64,000 nucleotides of DNA from Ponticaulis sp. (GTDB lineage: Bacteria; Pseudomonadota; Alphaproteobacteria; Caulobacterales; Hyphomonadaceae). Shown here in pieces: positions 27,626-36,506 of the stretch. The notes beneath the pieces are model-generated. The model made no database searches, was not told where the DNA came from, and saw only the letters and a program-made list of their open reading frames with translations. How positions within the stretch are numbered: position 1 is the stretch's first letter; each line of letters opens with the position of its first letter. The position numbers and the translations under genes were made by a program. Location of the stretch: positions 1 to 64,000 of the forward strand of contig PBNO01000003.1 in the NCBI GenBank assembly GCA_002723155.1. Direction: 5' to 3'.

Positions 27626-28186
27626 ATGATTCCAGACGATGAGGCCCTGTTGAGGCGCTGTGCGGACGGTGACCGCCAGGCATCAGCTATGCTCATCAAT
27701 CAGCACAGCCCGCGTGTCTTCGCCATTGCCCAGCGTATGCTTGGTAATCGTGAAGATGCCGAAGACACCGTGCAGGACGTCTTCATCAAAGTGTTTCGTC
27801 ATGCTGGCAAATGGGAAGCCGGCAAGGCCAAATTCACCACCTGGCTCCACAGAGTTACTGTGAACCAATGCTATGACCGCCTGCGTAAAAAGCGTGAAAC
27901 GGGCATGGATGACGTGCCGGACATGGCGGACGATACAGAAGGACCAGCCGCTCAGCTGCAATCAAAGCAGATAGAGACGCGCGTAAAGGAAGCCATAGAC
28001 GAGCTTCCGGAACGCCAGAGGGCTGCCCTGATCCTGAGCCATTATGAAGGGCTCTCAAACCCGGAAACAGCTGAGATTTTGGACATCTCGGTTGAAGCCG
28101 TGGAAAGTTTACTGTCGCGTGCGAGGAGGTCTCTGAAAAAGGCTCTCACCGGGGAACGCGCGACACTTATGGGACGAATGGAATAG
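27626..28186 (+). CDS. ECF-type RNA polymerase sigma factor
   Basis: A 186-residue sigma-70 family ECF factor. Region 2 shows INQHSPRVFAIAQRML, DAEDTVQDVFIKVFRH and FTTWLHRVTVNQCYDRLRK; region 4 shows ELPERQRAALILSHYEGLSNPETA with SVEAVESLLSRARRSLKKAL. The start may be the ATG at 27626 or a nearby upstream codon (27569 in frame). It is followed 4 bases after its stop by a small membrane protein and then a CpxP-like protein, matching metal-responsive ECF loci. Confidence 0.92.
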   Translation: MIPDDEALLRRCADGDRQASAMLINQHSPRVFAIAQRMLGNREDAEDTVQDVFIKVFRHAGKWEAGKAKFTTWLHRVTVNQCYDRLRKKRETGMDDVPDMADDTEGPAAQLQSKQIETRVKEAIDELPERQRAALILSHYEGLSNPETAEILDISVEAVESLLSRARRSLKKALTGERATLMGRME

Positions 28187-28190
28187 TGCG

Positions 28191-28634
28191 ATGAAACTGG
28201 AACATTTCGAAATGCTTCTCGATCTTCACGGCCCGGATGTATCCGGATGGCCGGAAGCAGACAGCATTGCTGCCAGATCACTTCTTAGCACATCAGCGGA
28301 GGCCAGAACCCTTCTGGAACAGGCCGAAACGCTGGAGACCATGCTTGGCAGCTACACGGTCGCAGAACCAAGCGCGAAGCTTGAAGCCGCGCTGCTGGAT
28401 CTGGCGCCTGTTGCTCCTGCCGCCCGTCCTGCCAAAGCGAAGCCAGGCTTCTTTGCCCGCCTGTTCGACATGAAGGTCATGACGTCCGCAGGCATGGCGC
28501 TCGCGAGCATGGCATTCGGTCTCTACATCGGATTGTCCGCAACAACACCACCGGTTCTGGATGAGGATGCAGACGCGTTCCTCCTGACGGCAAGCGCCAG
28601 CTTCAGCAGCGAATTCTGGCAAGAGGTCGAATAA
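28191..28634 (+). CDS. Small membrane protein, probable anti-sigma partner
   Basis: A 147-residue protein with a single membrane segment (about residues 102-122, MTSAGMALASMAFGLYIGLSA), a cytosolic N-terminus and a short periplasmic tail. No family motif is evident. Its position directly after the ECF sigma gene (4-base gap) and just before a CpxP-like sensor (2-base gap) suggests that it anchors or inhibits the sigma factor. No zinc-binding anti-sigma motif is visible, so this is inference from context only. Confidence 0.7.
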   Translation: MKLEHFEMLLDLHGPDVSGWPEADSIAARSLLSTSAEARTLLEQAETLETMLGSYTVAEPSAKLEAALLDLAPVAPAARPAKAKPGFFARLFDMKVMTSAGMALASMAFGLYIGLSATTPPVLDEDADAFLLTASASFSSEFWQEVE

Positions 28635-28636
28635 GT

Positions 28637-29212
28637 ATGAGCGACACGAAACGATCATTCCCGACGCTTCTCGTCATCTCACTTTGCGTGAATGCGATTG
28701 CGCTTGGCATTATCGGCGGGACGATGATCTCCAGTAAACGCCATGATGGCCACGAGCATGCTGATCATCAGCATCGCGACGATAATCGCGGCCCGTTTGA
28801 AGAACGTCTGGCGCGCACAGCTCTGCGCGATCTGCCGGAAGGTCAACGCGAAGAGATGCGTGAAGTATTCTCAGAGAGATGGCGCGCCGCGCATGAGCTG
28901 CGGGACCAGATGGATACCGCACGCGATCGTATCGCAGAGCTTCTGGCTGCCGAACCTCTCGATGAGGATGCACTGACAGAAGCGTTTGACGAAGTGCGAG
29001 ATGCTGAGTTCCGCCTGCGCGAACAATTCTATGCGAGCCTCACACAGACACTCATGGCTGTACCGGCTGAACGCCGCGCAGATATTGTCGAGCGGGCTAT
29101 GTCACGCCGTGAACGCAGGGATGACCGCCGCGGAGAGCGTGGTGACGACCGCCGCCCTCCACCACCGGATCACGGCCCGGACGGCGACAGACCTCCACCT
29201 CCACGCGACTAG
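28637..29212 (+). CDS. Periplasmic heavy-metal sensor (CpxP/Metal_resist-like)
   Basis: A 191-residue protein with an N-terminal membrane or signal helix (TLLVISLCVNAIALGIIGG) followed by a His-rich DGHEHADHQH stretch. An all-helical LP.G..EEMREVFSERW core resembles the Metal_resist/CnrX-like family. A highly charged Arg/Asp/Pro C-terminal tail follows. The His cluster suggests metal binding. It is the fourth gene of the EF-hand / ECF sigma / membrane protein cluster, so it could be the sensor that releases the sigma factor. Confidence 0.82.
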   Translation: MSDTKRSFPTLLVISLCVNAIALGIIGGTMISSKRHDGHEHADHQHRDDNRGPFEERLARTALRDLPEGQREEMREVFSERWRAAHELRDQMDTARDRIAELLAAEPLDEDALTEAFDEVRDAEFRLREQFYASLTQTLMAVPAERRADIVERAMSRRERRDDRRGERGDDRRPPPPDHGPDGDRPPPPRD

Positions 29213-29215
29213 GCG

Positions 29216-30271
29216 TTAGCAGCAGGATGTCGGGTTAGAGACAGGCTTCACGCCGGTTTCTGCGAAGACATCCGGCGCCGCACACCCCGGGAACTGGCCA
29301 TAGTGAATCTGGCCATCACCCATCACGCGGAAATAATCAGCAAACCGCGTATCCATCAGCATGGAAAGCGTATTTCCGCAGACCGGCTCGACTTTGCCAA
29401 TTTCGAAAACGTGATCGACGTCAAGTTTGAAGGCACGCTCCATGCCCTCGATACCACCCTTATAGATCACCGCCTGACCGTAATCCTCGCAGCCAATGTC
29501 GAGGCCTGGCAGTTTCTGCAGGCGCGCGGTGACAGACGCAAAACGGATTGGTGAGAGCTTTTCTTTGAGAGCCGGATCGATAATGCCCAGCGGACGATGC
29601 TCAACAACGCGCGGGTCGAGGAAACCGCCCTCTTTCGCCATCGCAATATAATCACCCCAATAGAGCGCGCCAGACAGGCACTCACCATACAGGATCGGGT
29701 CGTTGACCAGCTCGTCCGGCATGCGGCGGTCAGCATAAACGTCAGCGAAATAAAGCTCGCCGCCCGGCTTCAGAAGCTTGTAAGCTGCGTTGAAGACTGC
29801 AGGCTTATCGGTGCAGAGATTGATGACGCAGTTTGAGATGATCAGGTCAAAGCTTTCCGGCTCAAGATCCAGCTCATCGAGCTTTTCCAGATAGCCTTTC
29901 ACAAAGCGCGTATTCGGCTTTGCGTAGCCGAACGCCTCAGCGTGCCAGCCCTCATATTCGCGTGCGACAGCGAGCTGCTCGTCGGTCATATCAACGCCGA
30001 CAACTTCGCCTGTTTCGCCAACAAGTTTGGCGATCGCGAACACATCGCGGCCTGCACCGGAACCGAGATCGAGCACTTTCAGGCCATTCAGAACAGGCGG
30101 GATTGCGAGGCCGCAGCCATAATACTTCGCAGCGACATCGTCGTGGACCGCAGCGATTGCCGCGCGAACATCTGCGCGCGGGGCTTCCAGCGTCGAACAC
30201 GCGTCTGTCTTCAGGTCACAGCTACCAGCGAGCTCGGAGCCATAATAGTTCTGAACGATTTCGTGCTTCAT
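29216..30271 (-). CDS. arsM: Arsenite methyltransferase, ArsM-like
   Basis: A 351-residue SAM-dependent methyltransferase of the ArsM group. Motif I is VLDLGSGAGRDVFAIAKLVG, followed by GVDMTDEQLAVARE and SNCVINLC. Cysteines at ACST (about residue 25), the SNCVINL region and VCGNTL, plus a terminal TSCC, provide the arsenic-binding thiols of the family. It adds methyl groups to As(III). It is longer than minimal ArsM, with a C-terminal part typical of the long ArsM form. It is transcribed with the adjacent radical SAM gene (15-base gap, on its 3-prime side). No arsR or arsC is visible. Confidence 0.88.
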   Translation of the reverse strand: MKHEIVQNYYGSELAGSCDLKTDACSTLEAPRADVRAAIAAVHDDVAAKYYGCGLAIPPVLNGLKVLDLGSGAGRDVFAIAKLVGETGEVVGVDMTDEQLAVAREYEGWHAEAFGYAKPNTRFVKGYLEKLDELDLEPESFDLIISNCVINLCTDKPAVFNAAYKLLKPGGELYFADVYADRRMPDELVNDPILYGECLSGALYWGDYIAMAKEGGFLDPRVVEHRPLGIIDPALKEKLSPIRFASVTARLQKLPGLDIGCEDYGQAVIYKGGIEGMERAFKLDVDHVFEIGKVEPVCGNTLSMLMDTRFADYFRVMGDGQIHYGQFPGCAAPDVFAETGVKPVSNPTSCC

Positions 30272-30286
30272 TTTCCGTTACTTTCT

Positions 30287-31237
30287 TCAGGCCGAACAGG
30301 AGCCGCCGCCAAGAACGCAGAAGCTCGCACAGAATGGATGATTTAGCGGCACGTCGCGGCGTGCCTCTTCAAGGGTGACGCCCATCTCAAAAGCGTCGTC
30401 ATAAGGAATGAGTGTACACGCAAGCACAGTCGCAGAAGATGCGCCCTTGCGCCGGACAACCATGCGCTGGGACGCGCACATAATATCAGCAGGGTCTTTA
30501 TTCAGAATGCCCCAACAGGAAACCGTGATTTCCGGCGGGTCCGCCTGTTCCTCCATTTCAGGGAAGAGAACCAGAGCCGTCGGGTCATTCACATCGAGTT
30601 CAACTCCGAGCGCCTTCAGCATGCCATCATAGCCGACGCGCGCATCGGCTTCCGCCTCGTGCCACATGGTGCGGCCCGCAATGGCGATATTGAAGCCTTG
30701 CTCGCCAAGCCATTGGATGCCTTTCTGGCTCAGCTCGAACGAACCGGCACCGCGTTCTTCGTCGTGCTTCCCGGCGGTGTAATGGTCCAGGCTCACACGC
30801 ATGGTGATTTGAGGCCCGAACTCTGCCTGAAGGCGTTTCAGCCCGTCCTGAACGCGTGGACGCATCATTGGCTGCATGGCATTCGTCAACACCAGAAGCG
30901 TGTGACCGCGCTGCAGAACAGCTTCCATGATATCGATGATTTCCGGCGCCATGAACGGCTCGCCGCCGGTAATGCCGATCTCGATACCGCCTTCGCCCGC
31001 AGCATCCAGCTCGTCGAGGTATGGCGTCACATCCGAAAACTTCAGATAGACCAGACGGTCATTCGTAGGGGAGCTTTCAATATAGCAGTTCACGCACTCA
31101 ATATTGCAGAGCGTGCCTGTATTGAACCACAGCGTTTTGGTGCCGGTATAGGCGACCTGCGCACGGGTCTCGCCCTTGGCCGTCACCTCGGGATGTGAGA
31201 ATTTTTCTGTCGGCGGATTGGAAATCAGAACAGTCAT
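30287..31237 (-). CDS. Radical SAM enzyme adjacent to ArsM, cysteine-rich C-terminus
   Basis: A 316-residue radical SAM protein with the cluster motif CNIECVNC (CxxxCxxC) and the SAM-binding GITGGEPFM and VSLDHY segments. The C-terminal third is unusually Cys-rich: SCWG, IMCASQ, LACTLIP and finally FCASFCVLGGGSCSA (Cx3Cx6C), suggestive of an auxiliary Fe-S cluster of SPASM/twitch type. It is upstream of, and probably co-transcribed with, arsM. It does not show the usual ArsS N-terminal signature. A role in an organoarsenical pathway is inferred from context only. Confidence 0.82.
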   Translation of the reverse strand: MTVLISNPPTEKFSHPEVTAKGETRAQVAYTGTKTLWFNTGTLCNIECVNCYIESSPTNDRLVYLKFSDVTPYLDELDAAGEGGIEIGITGGEPFMAPEIIDIMEAVLQRGHTLLVLTNAMQPMMRPRVQDGLKRLQAEFGPQITMRVSLDHYTAGKHDEERGAGSFELSQKGIQWLGEQGFNIAIAGRTMWHEAEADARVGYDGMLKALGVELDVNDPTALVLFPEMEEQADPPEITVSCWGILNKDPADIMCASQRMVVRRKGASSATVLACTLIPYDDAFEMGVTLEEARRDVPLNHPFCASFCVLGGGSCSA

Positions 31238-31382
31238 GAAAACAGACTTAGCCGATTTCCGCCGAACGGGAAGTCACTAATCCGTCACAGTGACGCGAGC
31301 AGGCTGGTATGTTCGCAAGAGGCTTCCGAAATGATGGACTTTCCAGCGATATTCCCCATCTGAGCATTTGAAGGAGCGGTCC

Positions 31383-32597
31383 ATGAGTAGTTCGGAAAAA
31401 GTCACGTTCACCGGCCATGGTGGACACCTTCTGGATGCACGGCTGGAAAAGCCGGCGGGCAAGCCGCGCGCCTATGCGCTGTTCGCACACTGTTTTTCCT
31501 GTTCGAAAAACTCTCTGGCGGCGACGCGCATTGCCCGCCACCTTACCGATCACCGCATTGCCGTCCTGCGCTTTGACTTTACCGGCCTTGGCGCATCAGA
31601 AGGCGATTTTGCGAACACGAATTTCACGTCAAATGTTCAGGACCTGATCGCCGCAGCGACCTACATGGAAGAGACATATGGCACGGCCGACCTTTTGATC
31701 GGGCACAGCCTTGGTGGCGCTGCGACTCTTGTCGCCGCCAACCAGCTTCCCAACATCAAAGCTGTCGCGACGATTGGCGCGCCTGCCGATGCCGGTCACG
31801 TATTGCAGCACATGGCGCATCATCTGGAAGACATCGAAACCAAAGGACAGGCCGAAGTCCAGATCGCAGGACGGGCATTCACGATCAAAGACCAATTCGT
31901 GTCAGATGTTCGCGAAGCCAAAGTTCTGCACGCAGCTGAAAAGCTCAAACGTCCGCTTCTTATCCTGCACGCGCCGACTGATGAAACCGTTGGGGTCAAC
32001 AATGCCACAGAGTTGTTCATGGCAGCCCGTCATCCGAAAAGCTTTGTCAGCCTCGATAAAGCCGATCACCTGCTCACCGGCGCAGAAGATACTGAATTTG
32101 CGGCTGATGTGATTGCCGCCTGGGCCGAACGCTACGTCGCAACGCCTGCCCCACTGGCGCCGGAACCCACCGGTGAGAACCACCTCGTCAATGTGAGCGA
32201 AACCGGCGAAGGCGTTTATGCCAACTTCGTGGCGACAGAATACCATGTGCTACGCGCCGACGAACCAGACCGTCTTGGCGGCATCAATACCGGCCCTGCC
32301 CCTTATGAATATCTCAGCGCCGCTCTTGGTGCCTGCACCTCAATTACGCTGCGCATGTATCTGGAACGCAAAGGCTGGCCGGTCGAGCATATTTCCGTGA
32401 ACGTGAAGCATCGCAAATCTGATGAGCCGGATGCCAATGGCTGGAAGCCTGACATCTTTACGCGCGAGCTGTACGTGCGCGGAAATCTGACAGAAGACCA
32501 GTGCGGGCGCCTCGTCGAGATTGCCAATAAGTGCCCTGTTCATAAAACTCTGCACAGAAGCGCTGTAATCGAGACAGAACTCGGCTCTGGCACTTGA
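31383..32597 (+). CDS. Alpha/beta hydrolase fused to OsmC domain
   Basis: A 404-residue two-domain protein. The N-terminal alpha/beta hydrolase (about 1-250) has nucleophile GHSLGGAATL. The C-terminal OsmC/Ohr-like domain (about 270-404) carries SAALGACTSITLRMYLERKGW and CPVHKTLHRS with the two redox cysteines. The start at 31383 has an AAGGAGC ribosome site 7-8 bases upstream. Such fusions are a known bifunctional family; the OsmC half suggests organic hydroperoxide handling. It is divergent from the radical SAM gene by a 145-base gap. Confidence 0.92.
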   Translation: MSSSEKVTFTGHGGHLLDARLEKPAGKPRAYALFAHCFSCSKNSLAATRIARHLTDHRIAVLRFDFTGLGASEGDFANTNFTSNVQDLIAAATYMEETYGTADLLIGHSLGGAATLVAANQLPNIKAVATIGAPADAGHVLQHMAHHLEDIETKGQAEVQIAGRAFTIKDQFVSDVREAKVLHAAEKLKRPLLILHAPTDETVGVNNATELFMAARHPKSFVSLDKADHLLTGAEDTEFAADVIAAWAERYVATPAPLAPEPTGENHLVNVSETGEGVYANFVATEYHVLRADEPDRLGGINTGPAPYEYLSAALGACTSITLRMYLERKGWPVEHISVNVKHRKSDEPDANGWKPDIFTRELYVRGNLTEDQCGRLVEIANKCPVHKTLHRSAVIETELGSGT

Positions 32598-32743
32598 CCT
32601 GATCACGCCAGCCACCGAACCTCTTTTTAACAAAGATGTCCTCGAATTCATGACTGAACTTTAATTGGCAAGATAAACAAGGCTGCGCCACATAGTTAGA
32701 TATACAAATGGCGCAACACGTCTAATCAGGAGATGAGACAATA

Positions 32744-34264
32744 ATGCAAATACCGACGCGCACGAAATACATTGGACTGACGGCCGCGCTCTTCGCTGGC
32801 ACAGCAATGGGCGCGACCATGATTGGTCCGGCGCTTTCGCAGTCCAACAGCGCAGAGCCAATTGTTGTTCAGCAGCCGCTTGGCGCTCCGATTTCTTTCG
32901 CAGAGCTCATTGAGCAGGTTAGCCCGGCTGTTGTCAGCGTGAACGTGATTTCCGAGCAGGAAGTCAATTTTGCGCAGAACAACGAAGAGATGTTCGAATT
33001 CTTCCGTAACCGTCCGGGTTTTGAAGAGTTCTTCAACCAACCACGCAATGGCCAGCCTGAAACCCGTGAGAGCCGCTCGCTCGGCTCCGGTTTCTTCATT
33101 TCCGCTGATGGCTTGATCGTCACAAACAACCACGTTGTCGAAAACGCGACGGAGATTCAGGTCGTTCTGGAAGACGGACGTGAACTTGAAGCTGAACTCG
33201 TAGGCACAGACCCGCGAACAGACCTTGCTGTTCTGCGTGTCACAGAGCCGGGCGAATATCGCTTCGTCGAGTTCGAGACAGATGTCGATGTCCGCCGCGG
33301 TGACTGGGTCGTCGCGCTCGGCAACCCGTTCGGATTTGGCGGCACAGCTACGGCCGGCATCGTTTCCGCTAACGGTCGCGAACTGCGTGGTGCTGGCCCG
33401 TACACAGACTATCTGCAAATCGATGCTGCGATTAACCGCGGCAACTCCGGTGGCCCAACCTTCGATCTCCATGGCCGCGTCATTGGCGTGAACACCGCGA
33501 TCGTATCTCCAACAGGTGGTTCGGTCGGCATCGGCTTTGCGATCCCTGCAGAACTTGCTGAACAGATTACAGACCAGATCGTGGAAAATGGCCGCGTTGT
33601 GCGTGGCTGGCTCGGCGTCTCCATTCAGAACTTCTCAGAAGACATGGCCTCTGCCCTCGGCTTCGAAGGCGAGACAGGCGCTCTGGTCGCTGAAGTTGTT
33701 ACGAACAGCCCGGCTTCGCGCGCAGGCTTCCGTCGCAACGACGTCATTCTTGAGATTGATGGCGTCGACATGGATAACTCAACTCAAGTCACGCGGACCG
33801 TTGGCGGCCTGATCGCTGGCTCCAGTCACGAGTTCACTATTCTGCGTAACGGCGAAATCATGACACTCGACGTCACCGTCGACGAGCTTCCGGACAATGT
33901 CGCTGAACTGCCGACTTCATCTGGTGACAGCGCAACACCGGAAGGTTCAGGTCCTGGATTTTCCGGCGAAGCCCTTGGCATGAGCCTCAGCCCGCTGAGC
34001 GATGACGACCGTCGTCGCCTCACGCTGGATGACGGTACAGATGGCCTGGTGATCAACCGCGTCGAACCGGGCAGCACTGCCGCTCGCCTCGGCCTTAACT
34101 CCGGACAGGCTATCCTTGAAGTTAATTTTGAGAGCATCGCGTCCGTAAAAGACTTTGAAGACGCTGTTGAAGCCGCACGTGAAAACGGCCGCGAGAGCGT
34201 TCTTGTTTCGGTTCGCCTGAACCGTCAGACGAGCGTTGTCGCGCTCTCTATCGAAGAGGACTGA
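32744..34264 (+). CDS. Do-family serine endopeptidase (DegP/DegQ/HtrA)
   Basis: A 506-residue periplasmic protease. An N-terminal signal/anchor (about 8-32) is followed by a trypsin-like domain with the catalytic triad H130 (TNNHVVENA), D160 (PRTDLAVL) and S235 (RGNSGGPTF). Two PDZ domains complete it (about 295-385 and 410-500, with RGWLGVSIQN and SGQAILEVN). It degrades or refolds misfolded envelope proteins. It is followed by an OmpR-type regulator and a kinase gene (9-base gap), so protease and two-component system form one envelope-stress operon. Confidence 0.95.
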   Translation: MQIPTRTKYIGLTAALFAGTAMGATMIGPALSQSNSAEPIVVQQPLGAPISFAELIEQVSPAVVSVNVISEQEVNFAQNNEEMFEFFRNRPGFEEFFNQPRNGQPETRESRSLGSGFFISADGLIVTNNHVVENATEIQVVLEDGRELEAELVGTDPRTDLAVLRVTEPGEYRFVEFETDVDVRRGDWVVALGNPFGFGGTATAGIVSANGRELRGAGPYTDYLQIDAAINRGNSGGPTFDLHGRVIGVNTAIVSPTGGSVGIGFAIPAELAEQITDQIVENGRVVRGWLGVSIQNFSEDMASALGFEGETGALVAEVVTNSPASRAGFRRNDVILEIDGVDMDNSTQVTRTVGGLIAGSSHEFTILRNGEIMTLDVTVDELPDNVAELPTSSGDSATPEGSGPGFSGEALGMSLSPLSDDDRRRLTLDDGTDGLVINRVEPGSTAARLGLNSGQAILEVNFESIASVKDFEDAVEAARENGRESVLVSVRLNRQTSVVALSIEED

Positions 34265-34272
34265 TAGACAAG

Positions 34273-34944
34273 ATGAACATCCTCGCCATTGAAGATGATC
34301 TGGAAATGGCCAGCTTCGTTCAGCGAATTCTGAGCGAAGAGGGCCATTCGGTCGAAACCGTGCATGATGGCGAGTCCGGCCTGGCGCTGGCTCGCTCCAA
34401 AGAGTTCGATCTCCTGATCGTTGACCGGATGCTACCTCGTAAGGATGGCCTGGAACTCGTTCGTGAATTCCGTGAGAGCGGCGGTAATGCACCGACGCTC
34501 TTCCTGTCCGCACTGGGTGATGTCGACCACCGTGTCGAAGGCCTGAAAGCTGGCGGGGATGATTATCTCACCAAGCCATTTGCACCGGACGAACTTCTCG
34601 CTCGCGTCGATGCGCTGGGCCGTCGCGGCGGCACAGAAGCTCCGATAACTATTCTCAAAGTTGGTGATCTGGAGATGAACCTCCTCGCACGCACTGTGAA
34701 ACGCGGCGAAGAAAGCATTGACCTTCAGCCGCGTGAATTCCGTCTTCTGGAATTCCTGATGCGCAATGCTGGTCAGGTTGTGACCCGCACAATGCTTCTG
34801 GAGAAAGTCTGGGATTATCACTTTGATCCTCAGACAAACGTCATTGACGTTCACATCTCCCGCCTTCGTGGCAAAATCGATAAGGATTTTGACCGTCCAC
34901 TGCTTCACACAGTGCGCGGTGCGGGCTATCGCCTGCAAGCATGA
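34273..34944 (+). CDS. OmpR/PhoB-family response regulator
   Basis: A 223-residue regulator with a receiver (phosphoacceptor D51 in LLIVDRMLPRKDGL; acidic EDD 7-9; K in YLTKPFAPD) and a C-terminal winged helix (FRLLEFLMRNAGQVVTRTMLLEKVWDY, then DVHISRLRGKID). It is likely phosphorylated by the kinase that overlaps its stop by ATGA. It is 8 bases downstream of the degP-like gene, so it probably controls envelope-stress genes, perhaps that protease itself. Confidence 0.95.
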   Translation: MNILAIEDDLEMASFVQRILSEEGHSVETVHDGESGLALARSKEFDLLIVDRMLPRKDGLELVREFRESGGNAPTLFLSALGDVDHRVEGLKAGGDDYLTKPFAPDELLARVDALGRRGGTEAPITILKVGDLEMNLLARTVKRGEESIDLQPREFRLLEFLMRNAGQVVTRTMLLEKVWDYHFDPQTNVIDVHISRLRGKIDKDFDRPLLHTVRGAGYRLQA

Positions 34945-36338
34945 GGCTACCGCTTCCATCATTTGTCAGGACCACCACATTCAGACTGGCGGTGGTCCAC
35001 GCCGTAACGTTCCTCATCTTTACGTTCGGCCTTCTGATCTACCTTTTTTACTCGACCGCCGGTTATATGCGCTCCCAGTCCGTGAAGGAACTGGATGGTG
35101 AGGTGCAGGCGCTCGCAGCTGCCTTCAACACAGGCGGCATGGCGCGGCTGAACCAGTCCGTTGTTGAGCGCTCGTCCGTTCCGGGCCCTTATTTTTACGT
35201 TCTGCAGGACGCCGATGGGCAAACCATCTCTGGTGACTTTCCATCTATCCCCGACGAAGTACCGGACGAAGAATCTGTCGAGACCAATTTCAATTATCAG
35301 ACGCTGAACCGGAACGGCGAGATTGAGGTCCGGTCTGCTAATGGCATCATCATCCGCCTGCCCAATGGCGCCGCGCTCATGGTTGCCTATGATCTTGGTC
35401 AGCGCCGTCAGATTGTGGACCGGATTATTCAGACGATGTGGACAGCTCTGCCCATCGGTCTGGCCCTGTCGCTTATTGGCGGTCTGATTATCTCACGCTG
35501 GGCCGCACGGCGCGCTGAACAGCTCACCCGTACAACAGATGGCATTATCTCCGGCGACCTTTCTCGCCGCGCCCCGGTCATTGGCTCGGGCGACGAGTTT
35601 GACCGCCTGTCCGAACGTCTCAACGCCATGCTCGACAAGCTTGAACACCTCATGATGACAACACGTCATGCCGGTGATGCTATTGCGCACGACCTTCGAT
35701 CGCCACTCACACGTCTTCGCAATCGTCTGGAAAACGATTTGCGCGATGGTGAGAAAGTCGATCGCGAGGAGAGCCTTGAGCGCACTATCGCCGAAGTCGA
35801 CGCGGTCCTTGCTACCTTCAACGCTATCCTCAGCCTGTCGCGTATTCAGGCTGGCGATGCTGCCAAATTCAAACAGGTCGACATCAGCATGCTGGGCGAG
35901 GAACTGGCCGAGCTGTATCAGCCTGCCGCCGAAGATGAAGGGCTGTCTTTTGATAGCGAAATCGAAGGCGGCCTTACCGTCGACGGTGACCGGTCTCTGC
36001 TCGGTCAGGCTATGGCTAACCTCCTCGACAATGCGATGAAATACACGCCAAAAGGCGGCGCCATGACGTTGCGTGTACGGACCAACAGCCATGATCAGGC
36101 CGAGATATCTGTGACCGACACTGGCCCTGGTATTCCCGAAGCAGACCGCGAACGGGCCGTGAAGCGGTTTGTGCGCCTTGAAGCAAGCCGCACCCAGCCC
36201 GGCAATGGCCTTGGCCTCGCTATGGTTGATGCAATTGCCCGCCTTCACCACGGAAAGTTCGAGTTATGTGACGGACCGGGCGAGCCCCCTGCCACAGGTT
36301 TACGTGCAGCGCTATTACTACCTAAAGCACAAGAATAA
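34941..36338 (+). CDS. HAMP-containing sensor histidine kinase
   Basis: A 465-residue kinase. Transmembrane segments (about 18-38 and 157-183) flank a periplasmic sensor. A HAMP domain follows (about 184-236). The phosphoacceptor His is in GDAIAHDLRSPLTRLRNRLEN, then come ATP-binding blocks NLLDNAMKYTPKGG, DTGPGIPEADRE and GNGLGLAMVDAIARLHHG. It overlaps the response regulator gene by 4 bases (ATGA) and is its probable cognate. No terminator is evident before the TonB receptor gene 168 bases downstream. Confidence 0.95.
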   Translation: MRLPLPSFVRTTTFRLAVVHAVTFLIFTFGLLIYLFYSTAGYMRSQSVKELDGEVQALAAAFNTGGMARLNQSVVERSSVPGPYFYVLQDADGQTISGDFPSIPDEVPDEESVETNFNYQTLNRNGEIEVRSANGIIIRLPNGAALMVAYDLGQRRQIVDRIIQTMWTALPIGLALSLIGGLIISRWAARRAEQLTRTTDGIISGDLSRRAPVIGSGDEFDRLSERLNAMLDKLEHLMMTTRHAGDAIAHDLRSPLTRLRNRLENDLRDGEKVDREESLERTIAEVDAVLATFNAILSLSRIQAGDAAKFKQVDISMLGEELAELYQPAAEDEGLSFDSEIEGGLTVDGDRSLLGQAMANLLDNAMKYTPKGGAMTLRVRTNSHDQAEISVTDTGPGIPEADRERAVKRFVRLEASRTQPGNGLGLAMVDAIARLHHGKFELCDGPGEPPATGLRAALLLPKAQE

Positions 36339-36359
36339 CCAGTATATCGAGAATTCATA

Positions 36360-36383
36360 GTGTATTCACGTATATTTGTACAC
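36360..36383. promoter_or_regulatory. Dyad upstream of the TonB receptor (possible operator)
   Basis: GTGTA at 36360-36364 and TACAC at 36379-36383 form an inverted repeat separated by 14 bases, in the 168-base intergenic region between the kinase stop and the TonB receptor start. The region is AT-rich and the likely promoter area. The arms are short, so this is a weak operator candidate. Confidence 0.3.
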
Positions 36384-36506
36384 GAAACAGCGTTCTTACA
36401 ACTTCAGTATACTTCACTTTAAAGCATTTCTCCCTATCTAGGCGCACTGAACAGCGCCCTGCCCCAACGAAAAGAGGCCGCTGACAACATCAGGGAGAAT
36501 AACTCT

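Noticed and set aside
29216-31237. Canonical ars resistance operon
   Set aside because: No arsR, arsC, arsB or acr3 gene is next to arsM, so only the ArsM/radical SAM pair is claimed.
35493-36251. 252-codon minus-strand ORF within the HAMP kinase gene
   Set aside because: Shadow of the kinase; the kinase motifs are complete on the plus strand.
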